NCBI GenBank assembly: GCA_027080605.1
Contig: JALWRO010000351.1
Span: 1-10,059, forward strand
Length of the DNA stretch: 10,059 bases
Direction of reading: 5' to 3'
From: Campylobacterales bacterium
GTDB lineage: Bacteria > Campylobacterota > Campylobacteria > Campylobacterales > QNZT01
Both the position numbers and the translations under genes were made by a program. Numbering within the stretch: the first letter of the stretch is position 1; the number at the start of each line of letters is the position of its first letter. Of the stretch, positions 1 to 6,601 are shown one piece after another. The notes under the pieces are model-generated. The model saw only the letters and a list, made by a program, of their open reading frames with translations. It was not told the DNA's origin and made no database searches.

Positions 1-1289
1 GTATGGAGGAGCTCGACCGCGAAGAGCAGCCCATAGACGAAGAGTTTCTCAAAAAGAAACTGTTGCAGAAGAAACGCTATAACGAAGATGTTTTCATCGA
101 AATCATCTCCGCGAACCCCATCTCCAACGTCACGGCATACGTCGAAGAGATCAAAGAGAAAGCGATCAAGCGCGAACTGGTCAAACTCACCTCGAAAATC
201 CGTGAAGTCACCGTCGAAGAGGATATGCCCAGTGACGATATCCTCAACATCGTCCAGAAAGAGCTCTACGAAATCTCCCTCGACGCCACCACCAAAGAGT
301 TCCGTGAATCTCCCGAAATGGTCGCCGCCACCATCGCCCATATTCATGAAATGAAAAAACGGGGCAACAACGGTGTTACCGGTGTCGATACCGGCTTCCG
401 GGAATTGAATGAACTGACCGCGGGATTTGGAGAGGGACAGTTGATTATCATTGCGGCACGGCCGGCGATGGGAAAAACGGCATTTACGCTTAATCTCGCC
501 CAAAAAGCGATCGATGACGGGCGCGGTGTGGCGGTTTTCTCTCTGGAGATGCCGGCGGAGGAGTTGATGCTCAGGATGTTGAGTGCGAAGACCTCTATTC
601 CGTTGCAAAATCTCAAAGTAGGGGATTTGACCGATGAGGAGTGGTCGCATCTGAGCCGGGCAACGGATGAGATGGCGCAGAAGAAGCTTTTTGTCGATGA
701 CGACGGTTTGATCAACATCAACCAGCTGCGCTCCAAATTGCGTAAAATCAAAACCCAGAACCCCGAAATATCGCTGGCGATTATCGATTACCTCCAGTTG
801 ATGAGCGGCACGGGAAGCAAAGACCGTCACCTGGAAGTGAGTGAAATTTCACGGGGACTGAAACTGCTCGCAAGGGAGTTGCAGATGCCGATTATCGCCC
901 TTTCCCAGCTCAACCGTGGTCTGGAGAGCCGTCATGATAAACGCCCGATGCTGAGTGATATTCGTGAGTCGGGGTCGATCGAGCAGGATGCGGATATCAT
1001 CATGTTCGTCTATCGTGACGATGTCTACAAGATGCGCGAAGAGAAAGAGAAAGAGAAACGTGCGAAAGCGGAGGGTAAAGAGTACAAGAGTGAGTTTGTC
1101 GCAAAAGCGGAAGAGGAGGCGGAGATTATTATCGGTAAAAACAGGAGCGGTCCGATCGGTACGGCGCACCTGGTCTTTCAAAAGCGTTTCACCCGTTTTG
1201 TGGACAAAGGCAATGTTCCGGTTGAGATCGTTTTTGAAAATGCCGATGAAAATGCACGCAATTCCAGTATCGAGCTGCCGCCCATCTAG
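1..1289 (+). CDS. dnaB: Replicative DNA helicase DnaB (5' end cut by window)
   Basis: This is the hexameric replicative helicase, which unwinds DNA at the fork using ATP and works with primase. The frame enters from the left edge; the first ATG at position 3 is probably internal, because the visible 428 residues lack roughly the first 50 residues of the usual N-terminal domain. Counting from that ATG, the rest of the N-terminal domain runs to about residue 95 and a linker to about 120, followed by the RecA-like ATPase domain. Walker A is ARPAMGKT (152-159, Lys158). Walker B lies in LAIIDYLQLM (258-267, Asp262). The IIALSQLNR motif carries Gln302. RESGSIEQDADII (321-333) and GKNRSGPIGT (378-387), with its basic finger residues, are classical DnaB motifs. 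A Lys/Glu-rich segment at 343-375 enlarges the C-terminal domain. The stop codon TAG overlaps the next gene's GTG by one base. Base skew changes sharply inside the gene (see findings). Identity is very secure. Confidence 0.97.
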   Translation, partial: MEELDREEQPIDEEFLKKKLLQKKRYNEDVFIEIISANPISNVTAYVEEIKEKAIKRELVKLTSKIREVTVEEDMPSDDILNIVQKELYEISLDATTKEFRESPEMVAATIAHIHEMKKRGNNGVTGVDTGFRELNELTAGFGEGQLIIIAARPAMGKTAFTLNLAQKAIDDGRGVAVFSLEMPAEELMLRMLSAKTSIPLQNLKVGDLTDEEWSHLSRATDEMAQKKLFVDDDGLININQLRSKLRKIKTQNPEISLAIIDYLQLMSGTGSKDRHLEVSEISRGLKLLARELQMPIIALSQLNRGLESRHDKRPMLSDIRESGSIEQDADIIMFVYRDDVYKMREEKEKEKRAKAEGKEYKSEFVAKAEEEAEIIIGKNRSGPIGTAHLVFQKRFTRFVDKGNVPVEIVFENADENARNSSIELPPI

Positions 1290-2536
1290 TGGAAAAGCTC
1301 GATCTTTTCAGGAGCAAAAAGGAGGTTTTTCTTTTTACGCTCTTCATGATGCTCCTTTTCGCGGGGCATCTGCTGCTTCGTTACCACTATTTTCAGCAGT
1401 TTCATGCACACAAATTTTACCATACCGGTGCAACGGTACTGAACCACTACCGGAAACAGAAACCAAACGGCAAAATTTATCAGGTACTCAAGCTCAAGTC
1501 AGACAACGGCGCGGTTTTTTACACCACCAACTACGAAGATCTGATCGACCTCAAAGGGCGAAACATTCGGCTGGGGATTATCACCGACAAGATCACATTT
1601 GCCGACTATCTGCACACTTTTTACGTACCCAGTTACGATATACGCATTTTCGAGAAAGAGAAGGGTGTCAAAGCGTGGCTTCATGAAGCGATCGCCGCAC
1701 AACATGAAAACAACACGACAAGAGAACTCTTCGAAGCCCTCTTCCTGGGTGAACCGATCTCAAAAGGGCTTCGAAAAGATGTGGCAAAACTGGGCATCTC
1801 TCACCTGATCGCCATCAGCGGGTTCCATCTTGGGGTGCTCTTTGGGATACTCTATTTTCTTTTTCGCTATCCCTACTACCGGCTGCAAAACCGTTACTTC
1901 CCCTGGCGAAATATGCGTTTTGACCTGACGATGGCGATTCTCGCGATCCTCTTCGCCTATCTCTGGATGCTCGATTTTATTCCCTCCCTGCTGCGCTCGT
2001 TTGTCATGCTGGCGTACGGCTTTTTCCTCTTTCACCGCCACTTCAAAATCCTCTCGTTCGAGGTGCTGTTTGTCACGGTGCTGACGATCCTGGCGATTTT
2101 CCCCTCCTTTCTCTTCTCCATAGGCTTCTGGTTTTCGGTGGCGGGTGTTTTTTACATCTACCTCTTTTTGCACCACTTCTCCCACCTCAAAGCGTGGCAA
2201 ATCGTTATACTGCTCAATATCTGGGTCTATCTGCTGATGATCCCTATTGTCCATTATTTCTTTACCACCTTCTCATGGCACCAGCTCTACTCACCTGTTT
2301 TGTCGATTCTTTTTGGTGTATTCTATCCGCTGGAGATGTTTTTGCATCTGATCGGGCAGGGGGATCTGCTGGACGGGATGGTGCTGAAACTGTTGCATCA
2401 AAATGCGCAAATCTACCATTTTCGGACACCGTTGTGGTATCTGACGGGGTATATTTTACTCTCTCTGGCGGCGGTGTTTGAAAAGAGGGTTGCGTATCTG
2501 TTGCCGTTGCTGGCGGTCGGGGTGTATTATTTTTAA
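1289..2536 (+). CDS. comEC: ComEC/Rec2-family competence channel protein, short form
   Basis: This is a polytopic inner-membrane protein of the ComEC/Rec2 family, which carries transforming single-stranded DNA into the cytoplasm. The 415 residues start with a transmembrane helix (about 13-32), followed by a soluble N-terminal region to about 130. The family signature around 148-184 (EALFLGEPISKGLRKD, then GISHLIAISGFHLGVL) leads into a competence domain with about eight further hydrophobic segments between 181 and 415. The C-terminal metallo-beta-lactamase domain found in longer ComEC proteins such as that of Bacillus is absent, as in other Campylobacterota to my knowledge. The GTG start at 1289 shares its G with the dnaB TAG, which suggests translational coupling; an in-frame ATG at 1346 would remove half of the first helix. 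In Helicobacter pylori I recall dnaB and a comE3-type gene side by side, which fits this arrangement. The stop codon overlaps the stop of the convergent kinase gene. The family is secure; activity in DNA uptake is inferred. Confidence 0.92.
   Translation: MEKLDLFRSKKEVFLFTLFMMLLFAGHLLLRYHYFQQFHAHKFYHTGATVLNHYRKQKPNGKIYQVLKLKSDNGAVFYTTNYEDLIDLKGRNIRLGIITDKITFADYLHTFYVPSYDIRIFEKEKGVKAWLHEAIAAQHENNTTRELFEALFLGEPISKGLRKDVAKLGISHLIAISGFHLGVLFGILYFLFRYPYYRLQNRYFPWRNMRFDLTMAILAILFAYLWMLDFIPSLLRSFVMLAYGFFLFHRHFKILSFEVLFVTVLTILAIFPSFLFSIGFWFSVAGVFYIYLFLHHFSHLKAWQIVILLNIWVYLLMIPIVHYFFTTFSWHQLYSPVLSILFGVFYPLEMFLHLIGQGDLLDGMVLKLLHQNAQIYHFRTPLWYLTGYILLSLAAVFEKRVAYLLPLLAVGVYYF
2533..2536. other. Convergent stop-codon overlap (TTAA)
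   Basis: The palindrome TTAA supplies TAA to comEC on the + strand (2534-2536) and TAA to the HK2 gene on the - strand (2533-2535). The two transcription units therefore meet without any intergenic DNA. No convincing hairpin plus T-run terminator was found on either side, so 3' ends of the transcripts probably lie inside the opposite gene or depend on Rho. Confidence 0.95.
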
Positions 2537-3972
2537 GCCAGAGCCAGTCTTATCATAAAGCGTGCCCCCTGCGCACTGTTTTTGACGGATAAACGACCAT
2601 CCATATTGGTCTCAATAATCATTTTACTCATATAAAGACCGATTCCGGTGCCTTTGCCTTCTTCTTTCGTCGTAAAATAGGGATCAAAAATTTTAGAGAG
2701 AATTTTTTCAGGAATACCGCCGGCATTGTCTTCGATGGTGATAAGAGCGGATTCTTTCTCTTTCGTAGTTGTGATTGTAACAACTCTGTCACTCTTTTTA
2801 CACTCTTTAAGTGCATCTTTGGCATTGGAGAGGATATTGAGAATGACTTGCGAAAATTCGCCCGGATAACCTTCTGTCTCTATATCATGGTTAAAATTTG
2901 TTTCTAAAGTGATATCATGGTTTTTATAACTTGCATCAATAAGTGCAATCGTATTTTGTATAGTTTGTGATATATTGAAAATCTCTTTTTGTTTATTAGG
3001 TTTAAAAAAGTCTCTGAAGTCATCGATCGTTTTGGACATGCTTGTTGTAAGCATTTTCCCTTTTTCAACCGATTTTTGCATGAATTCGTCACTGAGTTCA
3101 TTTGTCTGATAAGTGAAGTAAATATTTTGTAAAACAAGCCCCAGTGCATTGAGCGGTTGCCGCCATTGGTGGGCGATATTGCCGATCATCTCTCCCATCG
3201 CCGCCTGTCGGGATTGCTGGATGAGAAGCTGTTCATTCTGGCGGCTTTTTGCTATCTCTTCTTTGACACGCTTGTCGAGTGATCTGTTTAACATTTCCAG
3301 CTGCTCTGTCTTTTGTGCCAGTTCTCTGGTTCGTGTCTGGATCTTCTCTTCTAGTGATAAATTGAGTTTTTCAATCTCCTCTCTTTGTTTGATTCCATTG
3401 TATAGCGTTTTGTAGATTTTAAAGCCTGCCGGTAATGTAACAATACTAAAAACCAGTGTTATCAGTGCGATAAAAAAATAATTGATGGTATCGCCGACAA
3501 AACAGAGAGCAATAATAAGAATTCCCAAACTGGTGACACTAAAAATAAACAGGGCATGAAAAACGCTTGACAGAGAAGACATTGCGCCTGCATTGAGTGC
3601 ATACAATATCGCCATGTATAAAAGGGCATGGCTCTCATCTGCGTAATACAGGGCATATATACTGTATACCCCCAGTAAAAAGGCATTGGTGAAAATAGCT
3701 GTTAAATAATATTTTAAGTATTTTTGAATGGTTTGTTTGTCACTTTTTTGTAAAATGTGTAAAGCTTTGTTGGCGATGATGAGTCGGGTAAAAAAAAGAG
3801 AGATTTGTGCAACGATGAAAACAATATTGATCACAGGCGGGATAATATCTTTAAAAAGAACAATAGCTAAAAGTGGTCCCAGTACATGGGAGCCTAAAAT
3901 AGCGGCTCTTCCTTTGAGCAAAGTTTCAATCAACTCATTTGGATAATCCAGTGATTTTAATGTTTTTATCAT
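2533..3972 (-). CDS. Sensor histidine kinase with multi-spanning membrane input domain (HK2)
   Basis: This is a predicted two-component kinase of 479 residues. The N-terminal half holds about six hydrophobic segments (roughly 23-40, 45-64, 86-108, 116-132, 138-159 and 162-184) with short loops and no large periplasmic domain, so the signal is probably sensed within or near the membrane. A coiled coil follows (about 195-250). The dimerisation/phosphoacceptor domain has the H-box IAHQWRQPLN with His268. The ATPase domain shows an N-box near 375-388, DNAGGIP (415-421), FDPYFTTK (429-436) and GKGTGIGLYM (439-448). The start is ATG at 3972; a frame continuing upstream to 4254 overlaps the preceding regulator out of frame and reads as Ser/Lys/Arg-rich non-protein-like sequence, so it was rejected. 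From residue 228 to the end it closely matches HK1. It is the last gene of the - strand operon, 25 bp after the PAS-type regulator. Hand counts suggest lower GC than its neighbours. The ligand is unknown. Confidence 0.9.
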   Translation of the reverse strand: MIKTLKSLDYPNELIETLLKGRAAILGSHVLGPLLAIVLFKDIIPPVINIVFIVAQISLFFTRLIIANKALHILQKSDKQTIQKYLKYYLTAIFTNAFLLGVYSIYALYYADESHALLYMAILYALNAGAMSSLSSVFHALFIFSVTSLGILIIALCFVGDTINYFFIALITLVFSIVTLPAGFKIYKTLYNGIKQREEIEKLNLSLEEKIQTRTRELAQKTEQLEMLNRSLDKRVKEEIAKSRQNEQLLIQQSRQAAMGEMIGNIAHQWRQPLNALGLVLQNIYFTYQTNELSDEFMQKSVEKGKMLTTSMSKTIDDFRDFFKPNKQKEIFNISQTIQNTIALIDASYKNHDITLETNFNHDIETEGYPGEFSQVILNILSNAKDALKECKKSDRVVTITTTKEKESALITIEDNAGGIPEKILSKIFDPYFTTKEEGKGTGIGLYMSKMIIETNMDGRLSVKNSAQGARFMIRLALA

Positions 3973-3984
3973 AACACTATTCTC

Positions 3985-4000
3985 TGACCATTTCCGGTCA
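3985..4000 (-). other. Short inverted repeat between the PAS-type regulator and HK2
   Basis: On the - strand, TGACC and GGTCA flank a 6-base loop, giving a perfect 5-bp stem that begins with the TGA stop codon of the upstream regulator. It lies 12 bases before the HK2 ATG. There is no following T-run, so it is not an intrinsic terminator. It could be an mRNA hairpin affecting coupling or stability, or simply chance. Confidence 0.35.
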
Positions 4001-4771
4001 TACCCCTGCACTCTTTTCCAAAATACCTTCTTTTTTCTTCTGTACTTCATGAAACAGAAATACCGACTTGTCGATCTCTTCAAAGAGGCGGTATTCAAGG
4101 ACGAAGCGTTTTTCCTGTGCCCCAAGTGTGACGATGAAGGCTTTTTCAGGGTGAGATTGGACAAAGCGGATCCACTCTTTTTCCTGTAATATGGTACCGT
4201 TGTCGTAAAAGGAGAGACTCTTTTCCCGGAGGCTGCGCAGGGAGTCGGCGTCAAAAAGCCGGAGCAGTTCGTTGCTGGCGTAGTCGAAGTCTCCTTTGTG
4301 GATGATCAGCATAAATGCGGCGTTGTTTTGCAGGAGGAAGTTGGAGTAGCGGTCGTAACTTTCGAGTTTGTTCCGGAGTGCTTTGGGTTCGGTACACTTT
4401 TGGATGACCGTCAGCATCTCCATCATATCGATGGGTTTGAGGATATATTTGTCGATGCCGCATTCGATCGATTTGACGAGAAATTCACTGTCGCTGAAGG
4501 CAGTTGTCACGGCGATGGGAATTTTCGGATCGATTTTTCGGATCTCTTTTGCCATATCCAGACCGTTCATGACAGGCATCTGGATATCGGTGATGACCAT
4601 GTCGAAGGTCTGCTCTTTGAAAAGTGTCAGACCGTCCGCACCGTTTGCTGCGCAGACGACATTGCCGCACATCTTTTGCAGAAAAAAGGCGATCTCTTCC
4701 CGGGTACTCTCTTCATCTTCGACATAGAGTACAGAGAGTTTTTTGAAAACTTTTTTTTTCAGTGTTCTCAT
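3998..4771 (-). CDS. Response regulator: receiver plus PAS-like C-terminal domain
   Basis: This 257-residue cytoplasmic protein begins with a complete receiver domain (about 11-125). The acidic pocket is in LYVEDE (15-20), the phosphoacceptor is Asp62 in VITDIQMP, the switch Thr is in AVTTAF (Thr89 or Thr90), and the conserved Lys112 sits in LKPID. The C-terminal part (about 138-245), with the FLLQNNAAFMLII and FDYASNELLRLF stretches, resembles a PAS fold but is divergent. I see no DNA-binding helix-turn-helix, GGDEF, EAL or HD-GYP domain, so it may relay phosphate or act through protein contacts. The ATG directly follows the TAA of the HD-GYP gene with no spacer and has its own GGAG at 4778-4781. 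Codons 5-7 form a run of nine A residues. The receiver resembles that of the neighbouring HD-GYP regulator. The receiver call is secure; the PAS call is tentative. Confidence 0.88.
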   Translation of the reverse strand: MRTLKKKVFKKLSVLYVEDEESTREEIAFFLQKMCGNVVCAANGADGLTLFKEQTFDMVITDIQMPVMNGLDMAKEIRKIDPKIPIAVTTAFSDSEFLVKSIECGIDKYILKPIDMMEMLTVIQKCTEPKALRNKLESYDRYSNFLLQNNAAFMLIIHKGDFDYASNELLRLFDADSLRSLREKSLSFYDNGTILQEKEWIRFVQSHPEKAFIVTLGAQEKRFVLEYRLFEEIDKSVFLFHEVQKKKEGILEKSAGV

Positions 4772-6601
4772 TTAAAACTCCGTATCACGATATCTGTCGC
4801 GGATGGCGAGAAATTCGTTCAGATGTTCAAAAAAGATATCGGTGATCTGCGGATCGAAGTGTTTGCCGCGCTGCTCTTTGAAAAAGTCGAGTATGCGTTC
4901 CATCTCCCACGCTTTTTTGTAGACTCTGTCGGAGCCGAGTGCGTCGAAAACGTCTGCCAATGCGACGATGCGCCCGTAGGGGTGTATCTCTTCTTCTTTC
5001 AGCCCCTCCGGATAACCGCTGCCGTCCCACTTTTCATGATGCTCTTTGGCGATGACCGAAGCAGCTTGCAAAATTGGGCGTTTGGAGTTTTTGAAGATAT
5101 TGTATCCGATGATCGCATGCTCTTTCATGCGGGTAAACTCTTCGTCGGTCAGTTTTCCGGGTTTTTTCAAAATAGCATCTTCGATGGCGATCTTGCCGAC
5201 ATCATGCATCGTGGAAGCGATTTTGATTGTTTCGATCTCCTGATGGTCGTATCCCATATATTTTGCCAGTACAGCGGTGTACTCCGCGACTCTCTGGATA
5301 TGATTGCCGGTTTCGTTGGAGCGGCTTTCGGTCACTTCTCCGAGGGTGTAGATGATCTCCCTCTGGGTATCGTTGATCTCCCGGTTGAGTTCGATAACGG
5401 CGGTAAGATCATGATGGATACAGACAATTTCGATAACATTGCGCTCTAAATCGAAAATAGGAATATAGGCGGTATTGAGGTAGATATTTTTTCCGTTGAT
5501 CGCTTTATGGAGGACGGAAGCGTTATACACCTCTTTTTCGAAGATATTCTGTTTCAGTGCGCCGATACCGCTGAAGCCGTTGTCGAACTGGCAGAGTGAA
5601 AAGTAGTTTCTGCCGACCACTTCCTGACCTTCGAGACCCAAAATACCGATAAACGTATTGTTCGCATAGGTGATGATACCGCTGATGTCGATGCGGCAGA
5701 GTGCGGTGCCCAGATCGAGTGCTTTTTGGTACTGGTTCAGAAAGTGGATTTTTTCATTGAGATCTTTCTGGTTGACATTGAGACGCTCTTCGAGTATTTT
5801 ACGGTAGTTGAAAAGTTCGGTGATATCGTTGCGAATAAAGATGTATCCTTCTGTCTCATTCTCTTCGTTGAGTATGGCAAACGCGGTCAGGTCGACAATG
5901 AGCGGGCTGTCGTATGCGGTATGGTAGTAGACCACTTCGTGTGCGAATTGCTCTTTTTGCAGACGCTTCATGAAATCTTCATAGTGTTGCTCTTTCTCCC
6001 GCTTCTCCCACAAAAACGACTCCTTTTCACCGATGAGACGCGCTTTGTCATAGCCGGTCAGTGTGCAGAGTTTTTCATTGACGGAGGTGATTCTCATATC
6101 GGTGTCATGTTTGGTCAGCAGGGTACTGCGATCGATTGCTTTTTGGTAGTATTCGAGTGATTTTCGGGTTTTGGTCAACTCCTTTTGCATGTTGAGCTGT
6201 TGCGCGACCTGAGCGGTTTTCTGCACCAGTTGTATCAGATCGACCGGTTTGGTGATATAGTGGCTGATACCTGTTTCGATCGCTTTGAAGAGGTAGTCGC
6301 TGTCGTTGAATGCGGAAGTGATGATGACCGGAATCTCCGGCTTGATCGCTTTGATATCTGCCGCCATTTCGAGTCCGTTTCGCTGTGGCATCTGAATATC
6401 GGTAATGACGATATCGATCTCGTTTTGATGCTCCTGAAAGAGTGTAAAACCCTCTTTGCCGTCCTGTGCGACATAGAGTTTCCGGACGCGGTTTTCGAGG
6501 AAATAGGCGACCTCTTCTCTGGCGGACGGTTCATCTTCGACATAGAGCAGTGTTATTTGCCGTAATTCATTGATTGCTTTTTTCATAGGGTTGTTACTCA
6601 T
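4772..6601 (-). CDS. Response regulator REC-PAS-PAS-HD-GYP, predicted c-di-GMP phosphodiesterase
   Basis: This 609-residue cytoplasmic regulator is expected to hydrolyse the second messenger cyclic di-GMP and so influence the motile-to-attached switch. The receiver (about 15-130) has LYVEDE (19-24), phosphoacceptor Asp68 in VITDIQMP, a switch Thr/Ser in ITSAF (94-98) and Lys118 in TKPVD. Two PAS-type sensor domains follow (about 150-265 and 288-402), the first containing the LTGYDKARLIGE stretch and the second ITYANNTFIGILGL. The HD-GYP domain (about 405-605) keeps the ETGNH segment (His434), the HD pair in HDVGK (466-470), HHE (521-523), GSGYPEGL (527-534) and DVFDAL (550-555), so it looks catalytically intact. 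The ATG at 6601 overlaps the HK1 stop codon by 8 bases (ATGAGTAA), which suggests translational coupling; an in-frame ATG five codons later is an alternative. Its likely partner is HK1 just upstream, HK2, or both. Function is strongly supported by motifs; the signals of the PAS domains are unknown. Confidence 0.93.
   Translation of the reverse strand: MSNNPMKKAINELRQITLLYVEDEPSAREEVAYFLENRVRKLYVAQDGKEGFTLFQEHQNEIDIVITDIQMPQRNGLEMAADIKAIKPEIPVIITSAFNDSDYLFKAIETGISHYITKPVDLIQLVQKTAQVAQQLNMQKELTKTRKSLEYYQKAIDRSTLLTKHDTDMRITSVNEKLCTLTGYDKARLIGEKESFLWEKREKEQHYEDFMKRLQKEQFAHEVVYYHTAYDSPLIVDLTAFAILNEENETEGYIFIRNDITELFNYRKILEERLNVNQKDLNEKIHFLNQYQKALDLGTALCRIDISGIITYANNTFIGILGLEGQEVVGRNYFSLCQFDNGFSGIGALKQNIFEKEVYNASVLHKAINGKNIYLNTAYIPIFDLERNVIEIVCIHHDLTAVIELNREINDTQREIIYTLGEVTESRSNETGNHIQRVAEYTAVLAKYMGYDHQEIETIKIASTMHDVGKIAIEDAILKKPGKLTDEEFTRMKEHAIIGYNIFKNSKRPILQAASVIAKEHHEKWDGSGYPEGLKEEEIHPYGRIVALADVFDALGSDRVYKKAWEMERILDFFKEQRGKHFDPQITDIFFEHLNEFLAIRDRYRDTEF
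4778..4781 (-). promoter_or_regulatory. Ribosome binding site of the PAS-type regulator
   Basis: GGAG on the - strand lies 6 bases before the ATG at 4771 and inside the last codons of the HD-GYP gene. It supports the ATG that directly abuts the upstream stop codon as the true start. Confidence 0.7.

Noticed and set aside
1316..1325. AAAAAGGAGG, a strong Shine-Dalgarno-like sequence early in comEC
   Set aside because: No start codon sits at a usable distance: the nearest in-frame ATG (1346) is 20 bases away and would cut the first membrane helix. The sequence is explained as Lys-Lys-Glu codons, although ribosome pausing there is possible.
2563..2585. Possible intrinsic terminator after comEC (GTGC and GCAC followed by TTTTT)
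   Set aside because: The stem has only four base pairs with a seven-base loop, too weak to call, and it lies within the conserved 3' coding part of HK2.
3149..3415. Two similar antisense frames (also 7267-7482) that share the same first 25 or so residues
   Set aside because: They mirror the conserved H-box region of HK2 and HK1, so the similarity follows from the kinase paralogy and does not indicate a conserved small gene.
3973..4254. N-terminal extension of HK2 in the same frame
   Set aside because: The 94 extra codons overlap the PAS-type regulator out of frame and read as Ser/Lys/Thr-rich, non-protein-like sequence. The ATG at 3972 gives a normal membrane-domain start just after the upstream stop codon.
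4298..5449. A 383-codon open frame on the + strand
   Set aside because: It lies wholly antisense to the two response-regulator genes, whose REC and HD-GYP motifs are clear. Its translation is Phe/Asp/Val-rich with no recognisable domain, as expected for a shadow frame.
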